DNA of 16,827 nt, from assembly GCA_947259865.1 (NCBI GenBank), contig CAMYNZ010000079.1:1-16827 (forward strand), given 5' to 3'. This document shows, piece after piece, positions 1 to 6,901 of this stretch. The notes under the pieces were generated by a model. The model searched no databases. It was not told the origin of the DNA and saw only the letters and a list, made by a program, of their open reading frames with translations. Origin of the DNA: an uncultured Desulfobacterales bacterium. Lineage in GTDB: Bacteria; Desulfobacterota; Desulfobacteria; Desulfobacterales; G020354645. A program made the position numbers and the translations under genes. Each line of letters starts with the position of its first letter. The first letter of the stretch is position 1.

Positions 1-608
1 GGCACAAAGAAAGCCAGAAGCATAAATACCAGCAAACCGTTGTATTTGGTGCCCAGTGCCAGGCCGCAAAAAATGGCCGACAATGCCAGATATTTGATTC
101 GAAAATTTTCTTCGATCCATCGCATAAAAAATATCAATGCGGCAGTAGAGAAAAACATAAGCCCCAGATCAACATATACCGTAATCGAAAGCTTGACGAC
201 TAAGGGTAGTGATAGAAACATCAATGCGCCCACCAGGCCCCAGAGGGTATCCAGCCGTTTTTTCAAATACCCGAATATTAACCCGGCGCAGAGCAGCGCA
301 AACGAAAAATGTATGAATTTAGGTGCAATATCATTGCCGCAGTAAAGGGCTAGCAGGTAAAGAAGATCAAGATTCATGGGATAGTAGGAAAAGGCGATGG
401 ATGGTATTTCATAAATCCCGCCATGGGCCAGATACAGTTTGGGCACGGCCAGATGATGGGTCAATGCATCCCGGCTCACGGGTGGTACGGATGAAAGAAC
501 GATGATTACAACTACATGGGCAAGGGTTAATCCGGTAAAAAGCCATAGGATGGCCGGCTTTTTCGAATAACTCCGCCATGCTTCTGATTGCTGGGGGACC
601 TTGTTCAT
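1..608 (-). CDS. GT39/ArnT-like membrane glycosyltransferase, N-terminal part (runs off the left edge)
   Basis: An open frame of 202 codons starts at ATG 608 and continues past base 1 with no stop, so only the N-terminal part is present. An in-frame TGA lies shortly upstream, making this the first possible ATG; a GGAG lies 11 nt before it. Residues 19-41 form a first membrane helix. A periplasmic loop follows with SRDALTHHLAVPK (45-57), whose Arg-Asp resembles the catalytic Asp region of GT-C enzymes. More hydrophobic helices lie around 80-92, 98-115, 122-138, 142-162 and 173-202, with an ALGTKYNG motif at 184-191. Family knowledge: such proteins transfer a sugar from a polyprenyl-phosphate donor on the outer face of the inner membrane. 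It is the last visible gene of the cluster after the TMTC-like and VKOR-DsbA genes. The acceptor is unknown; LPS, pilin or other exported protein are all possible. Confidence 0.75.
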   Translation of the reverse strand, partial: MNKVPQQSEAWRSYSKKPAILWLFTGLTLAHVVVIIVLSSVPPVSRDALTHHLAVPKLYLAHGGIYEIPSIAFSYYPMNLDLLYLLALYCGNDIAPKFIHFSFALLCAGLIFGYLKKRLDTLWGLVGALMFLSLPLVVKLSITVYVDLGLMFFSTAALIFFMRWIEENFRIKYLALSAIFCGLALGTKYNGLLVFMLLAFFV

Positions 609-736
609 AAACTGATGATCTCCGCCTCATATGCGCTAACCCGGATCGGTTGCAGCTGTTGATCCAACGAAATCCGGATGAGCTAGGATCGGCGGCCTAT
701 TACAAGAACGCTGTCCTGGATCGTTATGAGGCTCCG

Positions 737-1900
737 TTATTTTACAGTACTCTTCAGAATATCGGGTGGTATTTGCCCAAGATGCACCTTTCCGGCGATC
801 ACAAAAGCTGGGGTCCCGTTGATTCTCGATTTCATTCCCTGCCAGATATCGACCTTCAGTTTATGGCGCATCTGTGGATCATTGACCGCCTTTGAAAGAT
901 CGTTGAAATCCAATCCGGTCCGATTCGCCAGTTCCTTGATTGAAATGGTGCCTGATCCGGCAAGATCAAAAAGCGCGTCATTCATTTCCCAGAACTTTCC
1001 TTCCTGCGCTGCATAGATTGCTAATAATGCCATATCACCGGAACCGACATGAAATGGATTATCGACGATCCAGTTATATTCATGATCCATCGGATAGTGA
1101 CGGTGGATGAGCCTGACGGTTTCAGGGTGTTCGTTTATGATGTTGCGCAGGTGATAGTGCATTTTTTTACACTGAAAGCACTGGTAGTCTGAAAATTCTG
1201 TAATATCCAGCCGGGGATTTTCAGCCCCAATCCAGGGGTGTCCTTCGGGAGTGATGCCCTGTTTTATTTCTTGGCTTAGAATGGGTGATTCAAAATGCCA
1301 GTAATCCGGAAAAAAGGCCCAGATGAGAATGACCACCGTTATCGCCGGCAGAAAATACTTTGCAGTTTGTGCGCCTTTTATCCTTAAAAAATCGATATCT
1401 CGCTTTAGACCATCATAAAAACTTTCATTGCTGAACCGCCGTCGAATCAGCCAAGTGTAAAACAGAAGTGAGAAATTAACCGCGTAACTCAAAATGCACA
1501 TGAGACAGTAACTTCTCACAAAATACGTAGAAATTAGAGCAAGAATCAGGCTATAGATACAGTAGACTAATGAAACCAGAAACAGCAGCGGCCAGATTTT
1601 TTTTTTCTCGGCATCCGTGCGCCAGGCAAATGGTAAAAAGAGCAGATAAAAAGTGTAACCGATGATCCCCCACATCGACACCGGCAAACCTAAGAAGATA
1701 GAATATGGACTCTGCGATACCGTATCGCAATTTATTGATCTAGAAACAGCACAGAAACTTTTATATCCGATGTCTGTGTAAACCCGAAAATGGGATATGG
1801 ACAGGTATATGGAAGCGGCAAGGCCGATTGCGACGAGGCCTGCGACGGCCCAAAGGTAAGCGTTAAATGGTAATGCGTTTATTTTTATATTATTATCCAT
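737..1900 (-). CDS. VKOR-DsbA fusion, periplasmic disulfide-forming oxidoreductase
   Basis: 387 aa. Residues 1-200 are a vitamin K epoxide reductase-type membrane domain with helices near 14-35, 65-90, 103-124, 132-152 and 182-198. It has the four expected redox cysteines: the loop pair C50 and C58 and the active-site pair C132-x-x-C135 (CLMC). Residues 205-387 are a DsbA/thioredoxin-fold domain with active site CFQC (241-244) and the cis-proline loop GTPAF (362-366). By family knowledge, DsbA oxidises exported thiols and the VKOR half re-oxidises it with quinone, so one polypeptide would do the work of DsbA plus DsbB. The start is ATG 1900, with no strong Shine-Dalgarno. The gene lies 99 bp after the TMTC-like gene and 128 bp before the GT39-like gene, in the same direction, and may be co-transcribed. 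It could serve exported proteins generally or the two-cysteine pilin encoded just upstream. Confidence 0.9.
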   Translation of the reverse strand: MDNNIKINALPFNAYLWAVAGLVAIGLAASIYLSISHFRVYTDIGYKSFCAVSRSINCDTVSQSPYSIFLGLPVSMWGIIGYTFYLLFLPFAWRTDAEKKKIWPLLFLVSLVYCIYSLILALISTYFVRSYCLMCILSYAVNFSLLFYTWLIRRRFSNESFYDGLKRDIDFLRIKGAQTAKYFLPAITVVILIWAFFPDYWHFESPILSQEIKQGITPEGHPWIGAENPRLDITEFSDYQCFQCKKMHYHLRNIINEHPETVRLIHRHYPMDHEYNWIVDNPFHVGSGDMALLAIYAAQEGKFWEMNDALFDLAGSGTISIKELANRTGLDFNDLSKAVNDPQMRHKLKVDIWQGMKSRINGTPAFVIAGKVHLGQIPPDILKSTVK

Positions 1901-1999
1901 GACTGTCTGCCGCTGTTATGAGTAAAATTCGAAACCGACGGCCATCGTTAGGGCGGTCTCTATACAGGGCATGGGCTTCGACATTTGCATCATCTGCGT

Positions 2000-4081
2000 T
2001 TAAAGCTCCGCTTTAATTCTCTCGGCAATCAGGGGCCGCAGCAATACGGGGGATATCGGTATATAGCTATAATCTTTCATAACTCTTTCTAAATGATTTT
2101 CAACCCTATACTCACCGACAGAAGTAAGATATTTGTCAATGAACAGGCCGGCCTTTTCGAAATCATTTCTTTGAAGGCTATTTTGCGCAAGGCATAGCAG
2201 CACCAGGGGTTCGTTAGGCCTCAGGGCATTTGCCAGCTCGAGGTAGCCAAACCCGTCTTCATGGTTATCAAGCATGTCATGAGCAACCCCTATGTGCAGC
2301 GCTTCCTTCCATGCATTCTGTTTGGACTGGAGACCTTTATTAAAATACGGTATTGCTTTGGCCGGTTTGTTATCTTTTAGCAGGACGATTCCCTTCAGAT
2401 TTGAATATTCGGCATTTTGGGTGATCCGATGAGAAATTCGGTCAAGCGTTCGTCCGGCCTCCTCCCATCTGCCCAGACGAATCAGCGTCAGGCTGAGACG
2501 ATAATAACCCCTGTAAAATTTTGGGTAAGATTGAATGGCCTCTTTCCAGTAAAATTCGGCCAACGCGTATTCTCTTCTGGTGAAATGAATACTGGCAATA
2601 TTGTTTAATCGCAAAGCACGTTGATGGACATTCTCAACGCTGAGCTTCAGCGCCTTATGGTAGAGCTTGAGAGCCAAGTCATACTGACCGGTTTTTTCAT
2701 AATAATGGTAAGCCAGTTGATGCAGCGGACGACTGTTGTTGGGTGCTTTTGATATGGCATCTTCCCACAATGTTTTCTCCGTAGCCCAGGCCATGTTTCT
2801 AATGTACGTTCCGCTTCCTATTCCGACCAGAAGCAGAACGATAAACGATTGCAGGGCGACGACCATTGCCGGATTTCGTGTGTGATAATGGCCTAAAAGC
2901 CATTTTAGACCTGTCGCTACCGGTAAAAACAAAAACAAAGAGGGCAGATAATTGCGATGTTCAAAAACCAGCTCAAGGCCGATAACCGTCGATTCCACAA
3001 GATGGTTCAAAATGAAGAAAAGAATCGCAAAACTCAGAATCGGCCTTTTAAGAGCCTGCTTAAACCCGATGATTAGCAACAGCACTATGGAAATGATGCC
3101 TGGCAATGTGGTCCAGGGTTTTAAAAAAGATGTAGACACAACAACATCATGGACAATGGAAAGTCGGGTCGGCACCGGGTAAAAGAGCTGAGACAGGTAA
3201 TACATTATAATTCTGGGTTCGGTTAATAGGCGCTGGGCCGGTGTGAAAAGTCGGGTTGGATACCCTTTGAGAAATCCTAGCGGATTTGCAACCAGCAGCC
3301 CGCCGATAACTAAAGCCGTGACAAAGCCGCCAGCTGTAATCAAGATGAACATCGTTCTGGTTTTCCGCCGGCCGAGATCCTGAAAAAAAATTGCTTCCAC
3401 CAGCAGTAGTGAAACAGGCAGCAGTGCAGCGTTTTCTTTGCTAAAGATGGCACCGATAAAGCTGATAAAACTCAATACGTAAAAGGTGACCCTTTTGGGG
3501 TGGGTGTGGCTCAGCCGGGCATTTAAATAAGAATAAATGGCCAGAAGGTAAAACAGAGCTGCCATGGAAGCCATTCGTTGTACGATGTAGGTCACCGCCT
3601 GAGTCTGGACGGGATTCAGCGCCCACAGGGCTGCCGTTATTAGGGCGATAAAATATTGATCCTCCGGATATCTATTCTTTAGATTGGGAGTCCGGAATAA
3701 ATTTAATATGGTTGCGCTAAGAACGAGTGCCGTCAGAAGGTGGATCAAGATGTTAACCACATGGTAACCGACCGTATCGTTCCGGTGAAAGTACCTGTTG
3801 AGGGCCAGCGTCAGATACGGCAGAGCGCGATAAGGTTTTTGCTTGTTTTCAGGACCGGCGTAAAACGTTTTGACAAGGGTTGACGGTTTCAGGTCCGTAA
3901 TTTTCAATCGCGGATTGTTGGAAATATTGGCGTAGTCGTCAAAGTGCCAGGAGGCGGACAGCGTGTTGCTGTAGACAACAAAAACCATAAAAAGCAGAAA
4001 AAAAAGTGCCGTATAATAATATATACGATGCGGCATCTTCCTGCGACCCGATGTTAACTCAAGTATCCGTTTTATGACCAT
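2000..4081 (-). CDS. TMTC-like GT-C membrane protein with C-terminal TPR repeats
   Basis: 693 aa. The N-terminal two-thirds (about 20-425) is polytopic. It starts with a helix at 21-39 and then HFDDYANISNNP (46-57), whose Asp-Asp pair (48-49) is the usual acidic motif in the first loop of GT-C enzymes. Further family-like blocks are KPYRALPYLTLALNRYF (82-98), NPVQTQAVTYIVQRMASMA (156-174), FSKENAALLPVSLLLVE (213-229) and FEHRNYLPSLF (373-383). The last third (about 435-655) is TPR-like, with repeats such as the segment from 450 and AEFYWKEAIQSYP (508-520). This layout matches bacterial relatives of TMTC O-mannosyltransferases, which use polyprenyl-phosphate sugars; the bacterial substrates are mostly unproven. 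Start ATG 4081 has no clear Shine-Dalgarno, and ATG 4036 (residue 16) is an alternative. It lies about 400 bp beyond pilA, past a terminator. Target inferred only. Confidence 0.8.
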   Translation of the reverse strand: MVIKRILELTSGRRKMPHRIYYYTALFFLLFMVFVVYSNTLSASWHFDDYANISNNPRLKITDLKPSTLVKTFYAGPENKQKPYRALPYLTLALNRYFHRNDTVGYHVVNILIHLLTALVLSATILNLFRTPNLKNRYPEDQYFIALITAALWALNPVQTQAVTYIVQRMASMAALFYLLAIYSYLNARLSHTHPKRVTFYVLSFISFIGAIFSKENAALLPVSLLLVEAIFFQDLGRRKTRTMFILITAGGFVTALVIGGLLVANPLGFLKGYPTRLFTPAQRLLTEPRIIMYYLSQLFYPVPTRLSIVHDVVVSTSFLKPWTTLPGIISIVLLLIIGFKQALKRPILSFAILFFILNHLVESTVIGLELVFEHRNYLPSLFLFLPVATGLKWLLGHYHTRNPAMVVALQSFIVLLLVGIGSGTYIRNMAWATEKTLWEDAISKAPNNSRPLHQLAYHYYEKTGQYDLALKLYHKALKLSVENVHQRALRLNNIASIHFTRREYALAEFYWKEAIQSYPKFYRGYYRLSLTLIRLGRWEEAGRTLDRISHRITQNAEYSNLKGIVLLKDNKPAKAIPYFNKGLQSKQNAWKEALHIGVAHDMLDNHEDGFGYLELANALRPNEPLVLLCLAQNSLQRNDFEKAGLFIDKYLTSVGEYRVENHLERVMKDYSYIPISPVLLRPLIAERIKAEL

Positions 4082-4137
4082 GATGGGGTTGATCGTGTTA
4101 TTAACCTGATGCCGTGTAAAATGAAAATTATCAAAGA

Positions 4138-4279
4138 TGATGGCTTCGTAAATTTCTAATTAAAGGCGCTTCGCGCCCCTGTGGACGAAAATAACTGAAA
4201 ACAAGTTATTTATATACCATTCAAGCGTGATTCCGGCGGGGTCCGGCATGACGAATTCAGACTTTTTACGAACCCATTA
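4138..4279. repeat. MITE-like intergenic element with 15-bp terminal inverted repeats
   Basis: Left end TGATGGCTTCGTAAA (4138-4152) and right end TTTACGAACCCATTA (4265-4279) are inverted copies matching at 13 of 15 positions. Inside are two clean hairpins: GGCGC-TTC-GCGCC (4165-4177) and AAATAACT-GAAAACA-AGTTATTT (4189-4211). The inner part also has a CCGG-N6-CCGG dyad near 4233-4246. No coding capacity is seen. Similar TTCGTAAA/TTTACGAA-ended intergenic repeats are, from memory, common in Desulfobacteraceae genomes, but copy number could not be tested here. The rest of the 4082-4479 gap holds an AT-rich stretch at 4280-4330, with a TATAAT-like minus-strand hexamer at 4302-4307 that might serve the TMTC-like gene (poor -35), and the pilA terminator. 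Confidence 0.55.
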
Positions 4280-4415
4280 AAAATTTATTTAACGATTTGA
4301 TATTATACTATAAAATTATAAATATTGCCACTAGAAAGGCATTAAAATTCATCGGTGGCGCAACCCCTGATAGTGCATCGTTTTATGGATTTTAGAGACG
4401 TGGACAGGCTTGAAT

Positions 4416-4445
4416 AAAAAAAGGGGGGAATGATCCCCCCTTTTT
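4416..4445 (-). terminator. Rho-independent terminator of pilA
   Basis: On the minus strand the transcript reads A5 G6, a 6-nt loop AUCAUU, C6 and then U7. This is a perfect GC stem extended by A-U pairs, directly followed by a U tract, and it lies 35 nt past the pilA stop. The A/T flanks make it nearly symmetric, so it could also stop rightward transcription. It separates pilA from the TMTC-like gene cluster. Confidence 0.92.
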
Positions 4446-4479
4446 AATGAACAATTTGGTTCAACTGGCTATCGTCTGA

Positions 4480-4869
4480 TTACCAGGTCCCCTGCGCACC
4501 ACCCATTGTTTTGGTGTACTGAGTGCTTCTGGGACATCTCGAAGAATCATCATTAACAGTAATAGTGGTGATACCCGCCGCTTCAGAAATGTTGATGCTG
4601 GTATCTGCGTTATTCGTAGAAAGCTGCTCGAGAGTTTCTAACTCAGCAACCGTGGGCGTTTGGGTGTGTTCAGGTTCTGAGAAATATGACGCCAGGGCGG
4701 CCATTACACTCTGCGCATCCTGCTCAGCATAACTGCAGAAGGCCTTGTCGCGATAGGCGATAAAGTTTGGAATAGCGATGGCTGCCAGGATACCGATGAT
4801 GGCGATAACGATCATCAGCTCGATCAGGGTAAAACCTTTTTGATTGTTTCCTCTTAATTTCTGTAACAT
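4480..4869 (-). CDS. pilA: Type IVa major pilin-like protein (PilA)
   Basis: 129 aa prepilin. The leader MLQKLRGNNQKG is followed by FTLIELMIVIAIIGILAA, so PilD-type cleavage and N-methylation would fall between G12 and F13, with E5 of the mature protein conserved. The mature pilin is 117 aa: an N-terminal hydrophobic helix, then a small globular part with two cysteines (C45 and C112 of the precursor) that could form a disulfide. Aromatics at mature positions 1, 24, 27, 32, 35, 50 and 51 recall the spacing in the short Geobacter PilA. An excellent AGGAGG lies 7 nt before ATG 4869, as expected for a highly made protein. A sigma-54 promoter lies 85 bp upstream and pilR is the next gene upstream; a strong terminator follows. 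A minor pilin or pseudopilin cannot be fully excluded, but the expression signals favour a major pilin. Confidence 0.92.
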   Translation of the reverse strand: MLQKLRGNNQKGFTLIELMIVIAIIGILAAIAIPNFIAYRDKAFCSYAEQDAQSVMAALASYFSEPEHTQTPTVAELETLEQLSTNNADTSINISEAAGITTITVNDDSSRCPRSTQYTKTMGGAQGTW

Positions 4870-4953
4870 GCGTTAACCTCCTTGGAATTTGAATGTATTT
4901 TTTGGTATTAAAAATGATTCATCTGATCCGATCTTTTGATTGGTAGCTGTTAC

Positions 4954-4969
4954 TGCAAAGTACATGCCA
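4954..4969 (-). promoter_or_regulatory. Sigma-54 (-24/-12) promoter of pilA
   Basis: The minus strand reads TGGCATGTACTTTGCA. GG (-25/-24) and GC (-13/-12) have the exact 12-bp offset of the TGGCAC-N5-TTGCA consensus, with one mismatch in the upstream hexamer. The transcript would start near 4943, giving a 5' leader of about 74 nt. The adjacent PilR-like activator carries the GAFTGA sigma-54 contact motif, which supports the call. Confidence 0.85.
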
Positions 4970-5094
4970 CGTATTGCGCACCATTCCGAAAATTTATAAC
5001 TTACTGTAATTGCATAAAATCTAACTGCTGGACATTTTGGGCGGCAAACAACCCCGATCGAAATAAGTATTCCATTACAAATTTTGTTAGACTA

Positions 5095-5111
5095 TTGACA
5101 ATTTTTGTCAA
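5095..5111. promoter_or_regulatory. TTGACA-N5-TGTCAA dyad, candidate PilR upstream activating site
   Basis: A perfect 6+6 bp inverted repeat, TTGACA-ATTTT-TGTCAA, lies about 150 bp upstream of the predicted pilA transcription start. That is a usual enhancer distance for a sigma-54 activator, and PilR-type Fis-family helix-turn-helix dimers bind dyads, TGTC-containing in Pseudomonas. Binding here is inferred. The rest of the 4870-5468 non-coding gap contains only the promoter and hairpins listed separately. Confidence 0.4.
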
Positions 5112-5120
5112 AAAATTCTG

Positions 5121-5151
5121 TGGCCAAATTAAGATTGTATCTTTTTGGCCA
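5121..5151 (-). terminator. 13-bp hairpin between pilR and pilA, possible terminator of the pilR transcript
   Basis: On the minus strand TGGCCAAA+AAGAT pairs with ATCTT+TTTGGCCA, with an ACA loop and a 2-nt AA bulge. CAGAA and a run of six T follow, so a U tract starts about 5 nt after the stem, a little far for a classic terminator. It lies 318 nt past the pilR stop and upstream of the pilA enhancer dyad. On the plus strand no T run follows, so any terminator activity should be leftward. Confidence 0.4.
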
Positions 5152-5402
5152 ACACTCCATTAAGGGATTGTCGTAGGTCTGGCAGGGCGGGATTTGAGTA
5201 AGCGCTTTATGAAACCACGGTGATAAAGGTGCGGGGTTGACTTTGGTTAGAAATGGCCTCAAAGGCTTAGATTAGGCTCAAGAGCAAGAGGCACCCCTTA
5301 ATCAATATAACCAGATGTGTCATCCCGCCCACGCGGGAGTAACTTTAGCTCACTTTCTTCTGTGAGCATTTTGAAGAGGTTTGCAATCCGGCAACGCACT
5401 CT

Positions 5403-5418
5403 GGCGGATTAATCCGCC
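5403..5418. repeat. Perfect 16-bp palindrome GGCGGATT/AATCCGCC
   Basis: A 16-bp perfect palindrome lies 51 bp downstream of pilR. The 9-mer CTCTGGCGG overlaps its left arm (5399-5407) and recurs at 5425-5433. No T run follows on the minus strand, so it is not an obvious terminator. A second hairpin, GCTCAC-N8-GTGAGC, lies at 5348-5367. Function unknown; part of a repeat or a protein-binding site. Confidence 0.5.
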
Positions 5419-5468
5419 TATGATCTCTGGCGGGCTATTGGGCCTTTGATGAGGTTTTGAGGCCATTT

Positions 5469-6869
5469 CTAGTTGTCGTTATCCATCTTATCAAGTCGAT
5501 AGCGCAGGGAGCGGAAGCTGATACCGAGGAGCTCGGCGGCTTTGTTTTTATTTCCGTTGCTGGCTTCCAGCGCTTTTTGAATATAGGCCCGCTCAATTTC
5601 TTCCAGTATATTATCAAGCGCAACACCGTGAGTAACCTGGTCCAAATCATAGCGTCGATTCTGGATGCCCTCAATCCAGCGTCTTTTATGAATAGAAAGT
5701 GCCAGGCTGTCCGGCAGGAGAATATTGGTGCTGGTTAGGGCAACACTGCGCTCCATAAGGTTTTCGAGTTCCCGTATATTACCGGGGAAATCGTATTTGT
5801 TGAGCAAATCTGTGGCGTATGATGATATTTTGGTGATCTCCTTTCCCATTTCACGGGAATATTTTTCAAGAAAATGCTGGGCCAGCGGGCGTAAATCGCT
5901 TTTGCGCTCCCGCAGCGGCGGTATCTTGATTTCGATGACATTTAGACGATAAAAAAGGTCTTCTCTGAAATTACCGGTGATCACTTCCTTTTCAAGCTCT
6001 TTGTTGGTGGCGGAAATAATCCTGATATCTACCGAAACATCTTGATTGCTGCCCACCGCCTTGAATGATCGCTCCTGAACAACTCGCAGCAGCTTGACCT
6101 GGATCGGGGTGCTGATCTCACCGATTTCGTCCAGAAAAATGGTGCCGGCGTGGGCCACCTCGAAAAGCCCTTTTTTATCATGGGTGGCCCCGGTAAAAGC
6201 CCCCTTTTTGTGTCCGAACAACTCGCTTTCCATCAAGGTTTCGGGTATTCCGCCACAGTTTATAACCACAAAAGGGTTATCACGGCGTTCGCTTTGTTCA
6301 TGGATGGCACGGGCAATAAGCTCTTTGCCGGTTCCACTTTCACCGGTAATCAGCACATTGGTGCGGGTTTTGGCAACCTGGCGGATCATTTTATAAATAT
6401 GGAGCATAGCAGGGCTGTTGCCTACAATTTTACCAAAATGCATGGTTTTTTTCAGTTCATGATCGATGATCTTTTTCTCATGTTCCAGGGTCTTGGTAGA
6501 CAGGGCATTGGCAATGGTCTGTTTCAGTTCTTCGTTGTCAAAGGGCTTGGGCACATAATCATAGGCCCCGGCATTCATGGCCTCCACGGCAGTCTCCGCG
6601 GTGGCATAGGCGGAGATCATGATAACAACGGTTTCCGGGGTGTACTTTTTGGACGCCCTGAGGACATCCAGCCCGGTGATATCGTCTAATTTGATATCGC
6701 ACAACAGCAGGTCAAATTGTTCCTTTTCGAGCATCGAGATAGCCAGATGACCGCCTTCGGCACAGGTAACTTTATATCCTTCTTTGGTCAGCATAAATTC
6801 GATTAACTCACGCATGCTGAGTTCATCATCGACAACCAGAACGTTATAGTTTTCACCAGACATGCTCAC
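5469..6869 (-). CDS. pilR: PilR-like sigma-54-dependent response regulator
   Basis: 466 aa with three domains. The receiver (about 8-125) has the acidic pair D14/D15, phospho-acceptor D58, S86 and K108 (PKPF). The AAA+ sigma-54 activator domain (about 146-370) has Walker A GESGTGKE (176-183), the sigma-54 contact loop GAFTGA (223-228), Walker B FLDEIGE (245-251) and R302/R308 in FREDLFYRLNV. A Fis-type helix-turn-helix occupies about 437-461 (NKNKAAELLGISFRSLRYRL). This is the NtrC-family layout; the assignment as PilR rests on the directly downstream pilA and its sigma-54 promoter. The open frame begins at GTG 6869, but ATG 6863 is preferred because GGGGTGA then serves as its Shine-Dalgarno. 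The gene follows pyrC by 32 bp and is probably read from the same transcript. No PilS sensor kinase lies in the window. Confidence 0.9.
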   Translation of the reverse strand: MSMSGENYNVLVVDDELSMRELIEFMLTKEGYKVTCAEGGHLAISMLEKEQFDLLLCDIKLDDITGLDVLRASKKYTPETVVIMISAYATAETAVEAMNAGAYDYVPKPFDNEELKQTIANALSTKTLEHEKKIIDHELKKTMHFGKIVGNSPAMLHIYKMIRQVAKTRTNVLITGESGTGKELIARAIHEQSERRDNPFVVINCGGIPETLMESELFGHKKGAFTGATHDKKGLFEVAHAGTIFLDEIGEISTPIQVKLLRVVQERSFKAVGSNQDVSVDIRIISATNKELEKEVITGNFREDLFYRLNVIEIKIPPLRERKSDLRPLAQHFLEKYSREMGKEITKISSYATDLLNKYDFPGNIRELENLMERSVALTSTNILLPDSLALSIHKRRWIEGIQNRRYDLDQVTHGVALDNILEEIERAYIQKALEASNGNKNKAAELLGISFRSLRYRLDKMDNDN

Positions 6870-6901
6870 CCCGTATTTTATAGTTTTGGTAATTTTGATA
6901 A

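Noticed and set aside
4870..5468. Cyclic-di-GMP (GEMM) or other riboswitch in the pilA leader
   Set aside because: The conserved GEMM core sequences are absent, and the predicted 74-nt leader is too short and unstructured.
6150..6689. 179-codon plus-strand open frame
   Set aside because: It is the complement of the well-supported AAA+ and receiver domains of pilR; its translation has no recognisable domain.
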